From: JANRIG01 sp033765235
GTDB lineage: Bacteria > Bacteroidota > Bacteroidia > Cytophagales > UBA9547
Assembly: GCA_033765235.1 (NCBI GenBank)
Contig: JANRIG010000006.1
Location: 1 to 45,908, forward strand
Reading direction: 5' to 3'
DNA length: 45,908 nucleotides
Positions 1 to 8,860 of this stretch are shown piece after piece. A program made the translations under genes and the position numbers. The first letter of the stretch is position 1, and each line of letters opens with the position of its first letter. The notes under the pieces are model-generated. The model did no database searches and was not told where the DNA came from. It saw only the letters and a program-made list of their open reading frames with translations.

Positions 1-1
1 A

Positions 2-775
2 CCAACATCAAAAGTTACTGCATTAGGTGCTTACTACCGGCTCACAGTATCGGGGAGTGGTATGTGGTCATTGAGCCTGCCTTCAGCAATGGGTATTGCA
101 AGCCCCACATCAGGTACAGGCAGCGGATTTATAAATCTTACTGTGCTGCCAAACCTCTCCAATATTTTAGATAGAGATATATCCTTGGCATTTACTTCAG
201 GCAATACAACCAATGTGATCACCATAAGCCAATTTGGGTATTTGCCATCATACTTTTCTCCATCTGTATTGACTGTAGGGCACGAAAGTGGTATGGTTAT
301 TGTATCACTTATAGGAACTAACCTTTCAAAAACATCTTTGCTCAATACTAATAATGACTTAGTAATTAACACAATAGATAGCATTCAAGGTTATTATTTA
401 TTATTGTCCATAGAATACCCAACAAATAATACATCATTAACCAATGTTTATACTGTATCTTCAAATAATCTTGATGGAAGTCAAAGTTTATTTACACTAT
501 TACAAAACAATAATACAACTCTTAATATTGAAAATAGCGAAAACAGTACAAATTCTATGATTACAATACACCCTAATCCTGCAAGTGAAATATTAAATGT
601 AATATCATTATTTGAATCTGCAGAATTGAGATTTGTTGATATTATTGGTAATATTATTCATACATGTACCGTGAAAAAAGGCTTAAATACTATTAATTTA
701 GAAAAACTTAAACCCGGGTATTATACTATTGAAAACAACATGGGTGTTAATTTTAATAAACTTATTAGAAAATAA
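2..775 (+). CDS. T9SS cargo protein, C-terminal part: BACON domain plus type A sorting domain (5' partial)
   Basis: The frame is open to the window edge, so this is the last 257 residues of a larger secreted protein; the first internal ATG (62) is not a credible start. Near the beginning lies a BACON-like domain (WSLSLPS, then SPTSGTGSG, then an ITISQFG end), a mucin- or carbohydrate-associated Ig-like fold typical of Bacteroidota. The last ~75 residues are a type A T9SS sorting domain: HPNPASEILNV, then RFVDIIGN, then a LKPGYYTIE strand and a basic KLIRK end. The protein should be exported by Sec, passed through the T9SS outer-membrane channel and anchored or released at the surface. An Asn/Ser/Thr-rich linker joins the two domains. 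The catalytic or adhesive part is outside the window, so its function is unknown. Confidence 0.85.
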   Translation, partial: PTSKVTALGAYYRLTVSGSGMWSLSLPSAMGIASPTSGTGSGFINLTVLPNLSNILDRDISLAFTSGNTTNVITISQFGYLPSYFSPSVLTVGHESGMVIVSLIGTNLSKTSLLNTNNDLVINTIDSIQGYYLLLSIEYPTNNTSLTNVYTVSSNNLDGSQSLFTLLQNNNTTLNIENSENSTNSMITIHPNPASEILNVISLFESAELRFVDIIGNIIHTCTVKKGLNTINLEKLKPGYYTIENNMGVNFNKLIRK

Positions 776-912
776 CGTATAATATATGACATTATTTTCT
801 AAAATACTGCTGTACATTTTTGCGCAGTAACAATTTTGTGATGAATATCAAAAAGTTGTAAAGCAGATGTTTATTCACATTTTTTATTTACTGTAATGTT
901 AATCTTAATACT

Positions 913-920
913 TAGTTTTG
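913..920 (+). promoter_or_regulatory. Candidate Bacteroidota -7 element for the LamG-SDR-SSS operon
   Basis: TAGTTTTG matches the TAnnTTTG consensus and lies 19 bp before the ATG at 940, which implies a very short leader. No clear TTG -33 box stands at the expected distance, so this is only a half-supported promoter. Confidence 0.45.
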
Positions 921-939
921 CAAAAAATAAATAAAAAAT

Positions 940-1632
940 ATGATAAAATTAATAAATATAACCATAGCACTGACTATGCTATGGAGTTGCGCCAAAAAAA
1001 ATGACAGCTTAGTTGCCTATTGGGATTTTGACAATGTGGAGAACAATATGGTAAAAGACCTTTCAGACAATGGATACCATGCCATTGTGCATGATGCAGT
1101 ATTTGATGAAGGTAAAATTGGCAAAGCATTTCATGGAGATGGCAAGGGATATTTGGAAGTAAAATACAATCCTGCTTTGGATAAGTTTGAGCAAGGCATT
1201 ACCATTGCAGCATGGGTATGCAGAGATACCAGTACACTGTGGAACTGTCTGATAACCCGCGAAACACAAGACAACTGGTCAGAGTATTATGACATAGCGA
1301 TTAACAAAAACAAGCCACTATTTTCTATAGACCCTGATGGCAAAAACTTTGTAAAAGCCGAGCACTCAGACTCATTGCCCGTAGGGCAGTGGATACATTT
1401 GGCGGGTACTTTTGATAATAAAACTTATAAACTATATATCAATGGCAAAGAGGCAGCCTCAGGTATGAAAGAGATGCCATTTGTATTTACAGACCAAAAT
1501 CCTATATATATAGGAAGCAATACCAATGATGCAGGAGCTACCATGCACGATTATTTTTTTGGCAAAATAGATGAGTTGAAAATATATAATAGAGCTCTCA
1601 ATAATGAAGAAATATTAACTTTAACAAAATAA
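940..1632 (+). CDS. LamG/concanavalin-A-like lipoprotein
   Basis: This is a 230-residue exported lipoprotein. The hydrophobic N-terminus ends in a lipobox, L-W-S-C, with the lipidated Cys at residue 17. The rest is one LamG/ConA-like jelly roll: VAYWDFD near residue 25, ITIAAWV near 87, GQWIHLAGTFD near 149, LYINGKEAA near 165 and the closing GKIDELKIYNRALNNEEI. Such domains usually bind glycans, and no catalytic glutamates typical of GH16 are evident, so a binding role is inferred. It is the first gene of a tight operon (11 bp to the SDR gene), which suggests a surface or periplasmic sugar-binding partner for the downstream symporter. Confidence 0.8.
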   Translation: MIKLINITIALTMLWSCAKKNDSLVAYWDFDNVENNMVKDLSDNGYHAIVHDAVFDEGKIGKAFHGDGKGYLEVKYNPALDKFEQGITIAAWVCRDTSTLWNCLITRETQDNWSEYYDIAINKNKPLFSIDPDGKNFVKAEHSDSLPVGQWIHLAGTFDNKTYKLYINGKEAASGMKEMPFVFTDQNPIYIGSNTNDAGATMHDYFFGKIDELKIYNRALNNEEILTLTK

Positions 1633-1643
1633 TAAGTAGTGAT

Positions 1644-2648
1644 ATGAAAGTATTAATATTAGGAGGTACAGGGCTTATAAGCAGAACTATTACAGAACAT
1701 CTTTTGCACAAAAAAGATATAGAAATCACTCATTTTAACAGAGGCTTGAAAACTACTACCCCACCGGGAGTGAAAACCATAGTGGGCGACCGTACAAATT
1801 ATATATCATTTGAAAGGCAAATGGAAGAGGCAGACAGGTATGATGTAGTGATAGATATGATAGGCTACCACCCTGATGAGGTGAGCAGTGCTATAAGAAC
1901 TTTTAAAGGTCGTGTAAAACAATATATATTTTGCAGCACAGTAGATATATATCCTAAGTGGAGTGTGAAATACCCAATTACTGAAGCAGAACCATTAGAA
2001 GCATCTCCTGCGTTTGAGTATGCATACAATAAAGTAAAATGTGAAAAACTGCTTTGGCAAGCTCATGAGCAAAAATGCTTTGAGGTCACCTGTATTCGTC
2101 CGGCACATACATATGGCGAAGGTGGCAATATATTACATACATTGGGTTGGGACAATACCTACTTGCCGGATCGCATGAAAAAAAACAAAAAAATAATTTG
2201 CCACGGAGATGGCACCTCATTATGGGGAAGTGCTCATGCACATGATGTAGGCAAAGCATTTGCCAATGCTGTGGGAAATATAAAAACCTATGGCGAAGGC
2301 TATCATGTAGCTGCAGATGAGTGGATTACATGGAATTATTACTACACACAAATGGCAGAAAGCATGGGATATGATAAGCCTGAAATGGTGTATATTCCAA
2401 GTAACATTATCAAAAAGTTAAAACCTGATACAGGTTTTATATGCGATGAAAATTTTAAATACTCTAATGTATTTGACAATACCAAAGCCCATAAAGATTT
2501 GGGCTATACCTATACCATCTCATGGAAAGAGGGCATAAAACGCACCATACTTTGGCTAGAAAAAGAAGGAAAAATTCAAAACTCAGACCAATATCCCGAG
2601 TATGATGACACTATAAATAAATGGGATAATATTATCAATAAACTATAA
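1644..2648 (+). CDS. NAD(P)-dependent epimerase/dehydratase (extended SDR family)
   Basis: This 334-residue protein begins with a Rossmann nucleotide-binding loop (GGTGLIS, residues 7-13), in which the usual last glycine of GxxGxxG is serine. A catalytic Tyr-x3-Lys sits at Y126/K130 (YAYNK), with an FCSTVDIY strand before it. The order of motifs fits extended SDRs that act on nucleotide sugars or free sugars; the substrate cannot be read from sequence. It is sandwiched between a LamG lipoprotein and a sodium:solute symporter with 11- and 13-bp gaps, so I infer that it epimerises or oxidises the imported sugar. Alternatives are an RNA-binding CSP41-like relative or a nucleotide-sugar epimerase for cell-surface glycans. 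Confidence 0.8.
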   Translation: MKVLILGGTGLISRTITEHLLHKKDIEITHFNRGLKTTTPPGVKTIVGDRTNYISFERQMEEADRYDVVIDMIGYHPDEVSSAIRTFKGRVKQYIFCSTVDIYPKWSVKYPITEAEPLEASPAFEYAYNKVKCEKLLWQAHEQKCFEVTCIRPAHTYGEGGNILHTLGWDNTYLPDRMKKNKKIICHGDGTSLWGSAHAHDVGKAFANAVGNIKTYGEGYHVAADEWITWNYYYTQMAESMGYDKPEMVYIPSNIIKKLKPDTGFICDENFKYSNVFDNTKAHKDLGYTYTISWKEGIKRTILWLEKEGKIQNSDQYPEYDDTINKWDNIINKL

Positions 2649-2661
2649 ATATTATATAATA

Positions 2662-4254
2662 ATGGAAAAATACATAGACTCAGGCATAGTATTTTTATAT
2701 TTCCTAATCATATTGGTAGCAGGCATAGTATTGAGCAAAAAACAAAAAAATGCCAATGATGATGAGCCTCTTCAAAGTGGCAAACATTTATCATGGTGGG
2801 AAACCGGACTGACCATGATAGCCATGATGGTAGACCCTGGCATAATGGGGCTTGCAGGGCTAAGTTTTATTTTTGGGCTATATTGCGTGCAGTGGACAGC
2901 CATAAACCTTTGGTTTACCTCCATTGTGGCATCACTGGTGTTTGTAGGTATATATTGGCGTAGCGGCATTACTACCACCCCCGAATATTTGGAAAAAAGA
3001 TTTAATGCACTTACACGTGGTTTTTTTTCATTGGTAATGATTGTAGTATTGGCAGCCATGCTGCCTTACGCTGTGTATATGGGTGCATTGTTGCTCACAC
3101 AACTTTTGGGTTGGAATTTTTGGATTAATGTCATCATTATCAGTGTCATTTCAGGGCTGTATGTAGTGATGGGTGGTACCAAAACCATGCTTACCATAGA
3201 TACATTTCAGGGTATATTTTTATTAATTGTAATATTATTTGTAGGGGTAGTGGCATACAATGCATGTGGAGGTTTACAAGGTATTGCTTCCATGCAAGAT
3301 GTAGGTGAGAGCGGAAGACCAATAAAAAGTTTTTTGCCTCCTTTAAGTACTGATTTAAATACTAAAATATTCTTCCCTTTACCGGCCATACTTACAGGTG
3401 CCTTAGTAGTAGGGCTGTCATGGATAGTGTGCAACTTTGGCATGGCACAAAGATTATTGGCTGCCAAAACTGAAAAAGATGCTCAAAAAGCACTTATAAT
3501 GACGGCAGGAGCCAATGTATTGATAAATTTTACAGGTTTTTTGGTGGGTGTGGCCATGCGCATGAGAAATCCTGACGCAGTACCAGACAGTACTTATATG
3601 AATTTTATAATGAGCGACTTCCCAATTGGAGTAAGGGGGTTGGTAGTGGCAGGCATCATGGCGGCTTTGGTATCTACGGTAGATGGCCTCATATCCAGTA
3701 CAGGTGTGCTGGCTACCAATGATATATATGTAAGATTTATAAACCCCAAAGCTACCCCAAAGCAAATCAAATTTCAACTTAAAATGTATGAACTGACAGC
3801 CATAGCCTGTATTTTTATTTTTATACCTTTATATATGAATACCCGCTCGGCACAAGAGTTGCTACAGTCATTTTGGTCATACTTACTTGGGGTAGTGGTG
3901 GCTATATTCTTGTTGGGAATATTATTTACCAATGTCACCGCAATGGCTGCAAATATTGCCATGATTGTAGGATTGGCAATATCTATGGGTATGGCAGCTT
4001 TCACATCCATAAATTTTGCATACATATCTGCCATAAGTTTTGTGGCCTCCATTTGTACAGGATTGATAATAAGTGCATTTGATAAAAATAAAAAAACAAT
4101 GAAAGAGCTGTCGCAGCTCACAGTATGGACACTTGCAGACGCAAAAGGTCCTTGGATAGGATTTGCATCCTGGCCTGCACTTCGGATATTGGTCATTGCC
4201 ATTCCTGCAAGCTGGCTATGTATTACCCTACTGTGGGAGTGGCTGGTGATGTAG
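2662..4254 (+). CDS. Sodium:solute symporter (SSS family), probable sugar uptake
   Basis: This is a 530-residue polytopic inner-membrane protein with about 13 hydrophobic segments and no signal peptide, the length normal for SSS/SGLT-type carriers. Recognisable regions are the first helix after a short periplasmic N-terminus, TTTPEYLEKRFN after TM3 (a typical SSS segment), GGTKTMLTIDTFQG in the middle, and ALVSTVDGLISSTGVLATNDIY in the core Na+ site region. It should import a small solute, driven by Na+. The operon partners (LamG lipoprotein, SDR) point to a sugar or sugar acid, but the substrate is not resolved. The stop is followed by a convergent gene, and no clean hairpin terminator is visible between them. 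Confidence 0.88.
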   Translation: MEKYIDSGIVFLYFLIILVAGIVLSKKQKNANDDEPLQSGKHLSWWETGLTMIAMMVDPGIMGLAGLSFIFGLYCVQWTAINLWFTSIVASLVFVGIYWRSGITTTPEYLEKRFNALTRGFFSLVMIVVLAAMLPYAVYMGALLLTQLLGWNFWINVIIISVISGLYVVMGGTKTMLTIDTFQGIFLLIVILFVGVVAYNACGGLQGIASMQDVGESGRPIKSFLPPLSTDLNTKIFFPLPAILTGALVVGLSWIVCNFGMAQRLLAAKTEKDAQKALIMTAGANVLINFTGFLVGVAMRMRNPDAVPDSTYMNFIMSDFPIGVRGLVVAGIMAALVSTVDGLISSTGVLATNDIYVRFINPKATPKQIKFQLKMYELTAIACIFIFIPLYMNTRSAQELLQSFWSYLLGVVVAIFLLGILFTNVTAMAANIAMIVGLAISMGMAAFTSINFAYISAISFVASICTGLIISAFDKNKKTMKELSQLTVWTLADAKGPWIGFASWPALRILVIAIPASWLCITLLWEWLVM

Positions 4255-4450
4255 GTAATATATTGAACTCATACAAATTTATGAAAAGGTTGTGGTCTAT
4301 ATCAGTTTTTTTTTATAAATTATCACAATGCTAATATTTTGGCATGAAAATCTTGTTATAATGATTCGAATTTATGGATTATACTCTCTTTTAGGATATA
4401 TAGATAGTGTATAATACAACTAGTGGGGTGTGCGTAGGTTCTCCTAATCA

Positions 4451-5236
4451 TCAGTTAGGATTTATTTTTCTTAATAGTTTTCTTGAAAAGTCAGTTTCAG
4501 CATCTAATGAAGCTATCATTTCTCCACCTGCATTTGAAAGTCTTGCCAAGTCTTGTTTGGGAATAGAGCCTTGGTCCGAAAAAATCAACAAACTCTCGAA
4601 ATCTGCTTTGCTATTATTCAATCTCTCTAATACAATTGTTGTCAAACGTGCTTTGTCTCTATTGGGAATTCCAAAAAGAAAAATAGGGGAATACTTTCCT
4701 TCAATTCGATAGTCTATTGGATAGTCTCGAGCATTATCCATTTCATCAAAGTAGTAGTCTTTTTTTACTTTTTCTTCTCCTACAACTTTGAATAATTGTT
4801 CTTGCAAGTCTTCATAAAAAGTTGATTCTGCTCTTGCTCTATTTAGAAAAGTAAGGTCATTTATTTTTGTCAGTGCCTGTCCAAGTCTAAAAATATTAAA
4901 ACCTAAATTTTCCATAGGTGTATCTATGAAAAACTCTCCATTGTCTTCATCAATGAATGTTTCTGCCTTTATCTGGTCAAATATTTTACCCCTTGTTCCT
5001 TCTCTAAATTTATCAATATCATTATCATAACTTAAATGCATCATTGTATGCCCCATATCAGTCAATCTTATAATACCACCGGGCATTTCCTTAATGTAAA
5101 TTTGATAAGGGTCTCCGTCAGCAAAATAAAAAGGTGTTTCTATGGAAAGTATATTTTGATTTTTTGGCTTTATTTTTACTTCTGCACACATTAATGAGCA
5201 AAGAGCCTCTTGTAGTTTATTTATATCAAGGTTCAT
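4451..5236 (-). CDS. DUF1828-like protein, second gene of a coupled pair
   Basis: This is a 261-residue soluble protein without signal or membrane segments. The N-terminal part carries the pattern I associate with DUF1828: a short strand, DGDPYQIYI, then GGIIRLTDMGHTMMHL (residues 53-68). The C-terminal half (about 170-245) has a DYRIEGKYSPIFLFGIPN stretch and an alternating strand/helix pattern like the DUF1829-type partner domain. No function is established for this family to my knowledge; members often occur in accessory or phage-related loci. Its ATG overlaps the stop of the preceding gene (TAATG, one shared base), so the two are almost certainly translated together and act together. E179-G-K181 could hint at a nuclease-like ExK, but I do not claim it. 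Confidence 0.7.
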   Translation of the reverse strand: MNLDINKLQEALCSLMCAEVKIKPKNQNILSIETPFYFADGDPYQIYIKEMPGGIIRLTDMGHTMMHLSYDNDIDKFREGTRGKIFDQIKAETFIDEDNGEFFIDTPMENLGFNIFRLGQALTKINDLTFLNRARAESTFYEDLQEQLFKVVGEEKVKKDYYFDEMDNARDYPIDYRIEGKYSPIFLFGIPNRDKARLTTIVLERLNNSKADFESLLIFSDQGSIPKQDLARLSNAGGEMIASLDAETDFSRKLLRKINPN

Positions 5237-5733
5237 TAGCCGAATAATTTTGTTTGACTTGTATTGTCTGGTGTAGTTGTAATACCTGAAATTTTACAAT
5301 CGGTTACTAAGCAATGCAAAGCTCCTTCAATAGTATTATATCTTTCAGTTGCCATTGCAAAGCCTTCAGCTTTTCTATTAGCCTTTATATACTTTTCCGT
5401 AGCCATATGAATGTGGCAAGTATACCCAAGACGAACTTTTTCTAAATGATTTGGATGGTCGTGATTTGGACCGTTAAATCTTTTTAGTGTTAATGTTTCT
5501 CCATTAGGGGCGAGCCAATTTATACCACAAGAAAAGTCATCTTCCATACCTTCACGTAGATTTTGGCGTTTGTAAATTTCAAATTCGTGTCCCGAATTGT
5601 CTAATGCAACGGCTTTATAAGTAACTTGCTCATGTCCGTCCTTATATTTACTTTTTATCTGAGGATTAGTCAAGCGTTTAGCGCAGTTAAGAAGGTCTGC
5701 TATTTTATCATCCGTTAAACTTTCAAATGCCAT
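5236..5733 (-). CDS. Small His-rich hypothetical protein, first gene of the coupled pair (possibly DUF6978-like)
   Basis: This is a 165-residue soluble protein with no signal peptide. The core reads as a small alpha/beta protein: GHEFEIYKRQ near 48, FSCGINWL near 67, then the striking NGPNHDHPNHLE segment (H91, H93, H96) followed by CHIHMATEKY (H107, H109). The histidines lie in an HxHxxH and an HxH cluster, which suggests a metal site or catalytic centre. I connect it only loosely to DUF6978-like proteins. It is the promoter-proximal gene; the DUF1828-like gene starts within its stop codon. A toxin-antitoxin, phage-defence or anti-restriction role would fit this arrangement but is inference. 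Confidence 0.6.
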   Translation of the reverse strand: MAFESLTDDKIADLLNCAKRLTNPQIKSKYKDGHEQVTYKAVALDNSGHEFEIYKRQNLREGMEDDFSCGINWLAPNGETLTLKRFNGPNHDHPNHLEKVRLGYTCHIHMATEKYIKANRKAEGFAMATERYNTIEGALHCLVTDCKISGITTTPDNTSQTKLFG

Positions 5734-5750
5734 TCTAAATAATCAATTTT

Positions 5751-5861
5751 TGTGAAATTTTATCATTGATAGGTCACATAATATGATTGAATCATTATTT
5801 CACGAAACTTACACACAACAGCTCACATGTTTGCTAAGTGCGTGAAATAAGAGGTTTCACG
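5751..5861. promoter_or_regulatory. Cluster of TTTCAC-type motifs upstream of the coupled pair (candidate operator)
   Basis: Four copies of a TTTCAC(G/A) motif occur in 111 bp in alternating orientation: TGTGAAAT at 5751-5758, TTATTTCACG at 5795-5804, its exact 10-bp reverse complement CGTGAAATAA at 5841-5850, and GTTTCACG at 5854-5861. The nearest copy lies 18 bp before the start of the 165-residue gene. Such an arrangement suits a repressor or autoregulator binding site. The rest of the 403-bp divergent gap to 6136 holds only a TAATACC/GGTATTA hairpin (5907-5933) and AT-rich sequence; I see no gene in it. Confidence 0.45.
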
Positions 5862-6136
5862 TACAAATGTAGATATCAATATAGAAATTTGCAAGCACAG
5901 GGTTAATAATACCATGCTATTGGTAGGGTATTAAATATACACTAAGAGAATGTGTTTTTTATCAGATATCTTACCAATTTGATAATAAAGTATTGTAAAT
6001 TACTATTTCTTCGCTACGCATATACCATATTATTGATTTTTTCGTGTCGTAACAAACTCTGCATGTGCTCAAATTCATACCTCTATTATTTTTCTACTAT
6101 TTTGAATATTCATGCATATTTGCAAAAAATATTTTA

Positions 6137-8791
6137 ATGATAAAAGTAGGTATATTTTTCGGCGGCAGGTCGCGCGAGCGCGAAATATCATTTGCAGGCG
6201 GGCGCACAGTGTATGACAATTTGGACAAATCTATATTTGAAGCTATACCTGTATTTGTAGATAGTTTAGGGCAGTTTATCATGCTCGATTGGCAATATAT
6301 ATACAAAGGTACCATACGCGATTTTTATCCTCCTGCCAAATATGCAGATGCTTCTAACCTACACTATCAACTATATATAGAATCGCTGGCGCAACAAAAT
6401 GTGAATATACTCCATGAAATAGCCAATAGTGTAGGTAAAAAAATCATGCCACATGAGTTTGCCATGTACATGGATGTAGCTTTTTTGACCTTACATGGAC
6501 CTTACGGCGAAGATGGCAACATACAAGGCATATTGGAGTGGTATGGCATACCCTATACAGGCTGTGGAATACTCCCATCTGCCATAGGCATAGACAAAGT
6601 GATACAAAAAAGCATACTCACACAAGCTGGTTTTTCAGTGCCCGATTATTTGGTTATTCATCGCAATGAGTGGAATGCAACCCATGCTCACAGTATTTTT
6701 GCTCAAGTGCAATCAATAGTTGGCACTAATATAGTAGTAAAAGCACCTCATCAAGGCTCATCTATAGGTGTCAGTGTACTACAAAACCCTGATATACAAA
6801 CATTTATTGATGCAGTAAACAAAAGTTTATTTATCAAAGTAATAAATTCGTACATTTGGAAATCATACAGTAATGATGAAAAAACAACATTTATACGCGA
6901 CCTGACAGACATACGCACAGGCATAGGCATGCCTGTAATGGTGCAAGACAGTATACTCCACACTCCCGCAGATTTGATACAATATTTAGACGCTAACAGT
7001 GATATATTGGATGAAATAATATTGCAAAATACCGAAGGCGAAGATGCTGTATTGGTGGAGCAATTCATACAGGGCGAAGAATTTTCGTGCATAATCATCC
7101 AAGACGCATCAGGAAAGCCTCTATGCCTGCCTCCTACACAAATTATAAAACCTGATGCACTATTTGATTATAAGTCAAAATATTTGCCGGGTATCAGTCG
7201 CAAAATCACACCTATAGATTTGCCTCTGCCATTCATATACAGAATATGTGAACAAGCAGAAAAACTATATACAATATTGCAATGCAATGTGTATGCACGT
7301 ATTGATGGATTTTTTGCACAAAATGGTAACATATACCTCAATGACCCCAACACTACCTCAGGTATGCTGCCCTCCTCATTTTTCTTTCATCAGGCTGCCG
7401 AAATAGGTCTAAATCCGTCTCAAATATTGACCTACATCATTCATACATCACTGGCAGAGCGTACAAAATCAGGTAAAGAAATATTCAAAATCAGTAAGTT
7501 ATATCATGATTTGGAAGCATTATTGAAAAATAATGTAACCTCACAGCCCAAAAAGAGAGTAGGGGTAATCATGGGTGGCTACAGCACTGAGCGACACATA
7601 TCTGTAGAGAGCGGGCGCAACATATTTGAAAAACTTGCCTCAAGCACCAAATATGAACCTATCCCTATTTTTTTGACAGGGAATGCCAATAATTATGATT
7701 TGTACAAAATACCTGTAAACATCATGCTCAAAGACAATGCTGATGACATAAGAGATAAAATATTGACGCACAATACAGTAGAAATACATCCTGTAATAGC
7801 ACAAATAAGAGACCGTGCATATACAATTACAGAGATATATTCAAAAAATACAATATATACCCCACAAAAAATAGAACTCTCGCAGCTTAAAAACGAGTGC
7901 GATATGGTATTCATAGCACTGCACGGCAGGCCCGGCGAAGATGGCGACATACAGTCAAAGCTCGATGCCATATCCATGCCCTACAACGGCTCAGGAGTGC
8001 AAAGCTCATCTACTACCATAGATAAATATATTACCAATGAAATATTGCTCAAAAACGGAATATCAGTTGCCAAACATATGCTGGTACTACAAAATACTTG
8101 GGGCTCTGATACCATAGTTGAAATCGAAAAATACTTAGGCTACCCGCTCATTGCCAAGCCGCATGACGAAGGGTGCAGCTCAGCAGTGAAAAAAATAAAA
8201 AACAGAGAGCAACTCATTGCATTTGCAACCATGATGTTTAGGGATGAGGTAGGTTTTCCCGAGCAAGAATCACAGATATTAAACGTATCCAAAAAAGATG
8301 AATTTCCGCAAAAAGTATGTTTTTTAGTGGAAGAGTTAATTGCCTCCAATGGTGCCGCACACTTTTTGGAAGTGACAGGAGGAATGCTTATAGACGGAGA
8401 TAATTTTGAAGTATTTGAGCCTTCGGAAGCATTGGCAGTGGGCGAGGTGCTCACATTGGAAGAAAAATTTTTGGCAGGTGAAGGTCAGAATATCACCCCT
8501 GCACGGTTTTCAAAAAATAGCGAGATACAAAAAAATATAAGCACGCAAGTAAAAAATACCCTCAAAAATACTGCGCAAATATTAGGGGTACAAGGCTATT
8601 GCAGAATAGATGCATTTGTACGAATATTTGAAAATAATACTTGCGAAACCATCATCATTGAGGTAAACTCACTTCCGGGCATGACACCCGCCACATGTAT
8701 TTTTCATCAAGCAGCTATAAATCAATACAAGCCTTACGAGTTCATAGACAGACTATTGCAAATATCCGATCACAATCACCGCCATATTTGA
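6137..8791 (+). CDS. Tandem D-alanine-D-alanine ligase-like ATP-grasp fusion protein
   Basis: This 884-residue cytoplasmic protein is built of two complete Ddl-like units. Unit 1 (about 1-460) has GGRSREREIS (9-18), LHGPYGEDG (119-127), an ATP-grasp KAPHQGSSIGV loop (202-212) and a closing DPNTTSGMLP (403-412). Unit 2 (about 472-875) has MGGYSTERHIS (479-489), LHGRPGEDG (595-603), KPHDEGCSSAV (674-684) and the canonical metal-binding EVNSLPGMT (842-850). Single Ddl enzymes are about 300-370 residues, so each half is full length. In unit 1 the metal-binding Glu is Asp403, with Asn405 kept. Family knowledge predicts ATP-dependent dipeptide ligation for peptidoglycan; division of labour between halves is unknown. 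I chose ATG 6137 because it starts directly on the conserved first strand. Confidence 0.85.
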   Translation: MIKVGIFFGGRSREREISFAGGRTVYDNLDKSIFEAIPVFVDSLGQFIMLDWQYIYKGTIRDFYPPAKYADASNLHYQLYIESLAQQNVNILHEIANSVGKKIMPHEFAMYMDVAFLTLHGPYGEDGNIQGILEWYGIPYTGCGILPSAIGIDKVIQKSILTQAGFSVPDYLVIHRNEWNATHAHSIFAQVQSIVGTNIVVKAPHQGSSIGVSVLQNPDIQTFIDAVNKSLFIKVINSYIWKSYSNDEKTTFIRDLTDIRTGIGMPVMVQDSILHTPADLIQYLDANSDILDEIILQNTEGEDAVLVEQFIQGEEFSCIIIQDASGKPLCLPPTQIIKPDALFDYKSKYLPGISRKITPIDLPLPFIYRICEQAEKLYTILQCNVYARIDGFFAQNGNIYLNDPNTTSGMLPSSFFFHQAAEIGLNPSQILTYIIHTSLAERTKSGKEIFKISKLYHDLEALLKNNVTSQPKKRVGVIMGGYSTERHISVESGRNIFEKLASSTKYEPIPIFLTGNANNYDLYKIPVNIMLKDNADDIRDKILTHNTVEIHPVIAQIRDRAYTITEIYSKNTIYTPQKIELSQLKNECDMVFIALHGRPGEDGDIQSKLDAISMPYNGSGVQSSSTTIDKYITNEILLKNGISVAKHMLVLQNTWGSDTIVEIEKYLGYPLIAKPHDEGCSSAVKKIKNREQLIAFATMMFRDEVGFPEQESQILNVSKKDEFPQKVCFLVEELIASNGAAHFLEVTGGMLIDGDNFEVFEPSEALAVGEVLTLEEKFLAGEGQNITPARFSKNSEIQKNISTQVKNTLKNTAQILGVQGYCRIDAFVRIFENNTCETIIIEVNSLPGMTPATCIFHQAAINQYKPYEFIDRLLQISDHNHRHI

Positions 8792-8860
8792 GCGCATGAT
8801 TGAAGTATTTATGCAAAATATATTTTCATTTTCGTATTTATATGATTGTTTTGTACCCTT

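Noticed and set aside
780..900. ACTGC/GCAGT hairpin after the BACON cargo gene as a terminator
   Set aside because: Only a 5-bp stem with a long loop and no U-tract; too weak.
6065..6136. Upstream in-frame start of the Ddl-like fusion
   Set aside because: It adds 24 hydrophobic residues with no similarity; the conserved first strand begins at ATG 6137.
5952..6137. 61-residue frame in the gap before the Ddl-like gene
   Set aside because: AT-rich, no recognisable domain, and it overlaps the start of the real gene; taken as chance.
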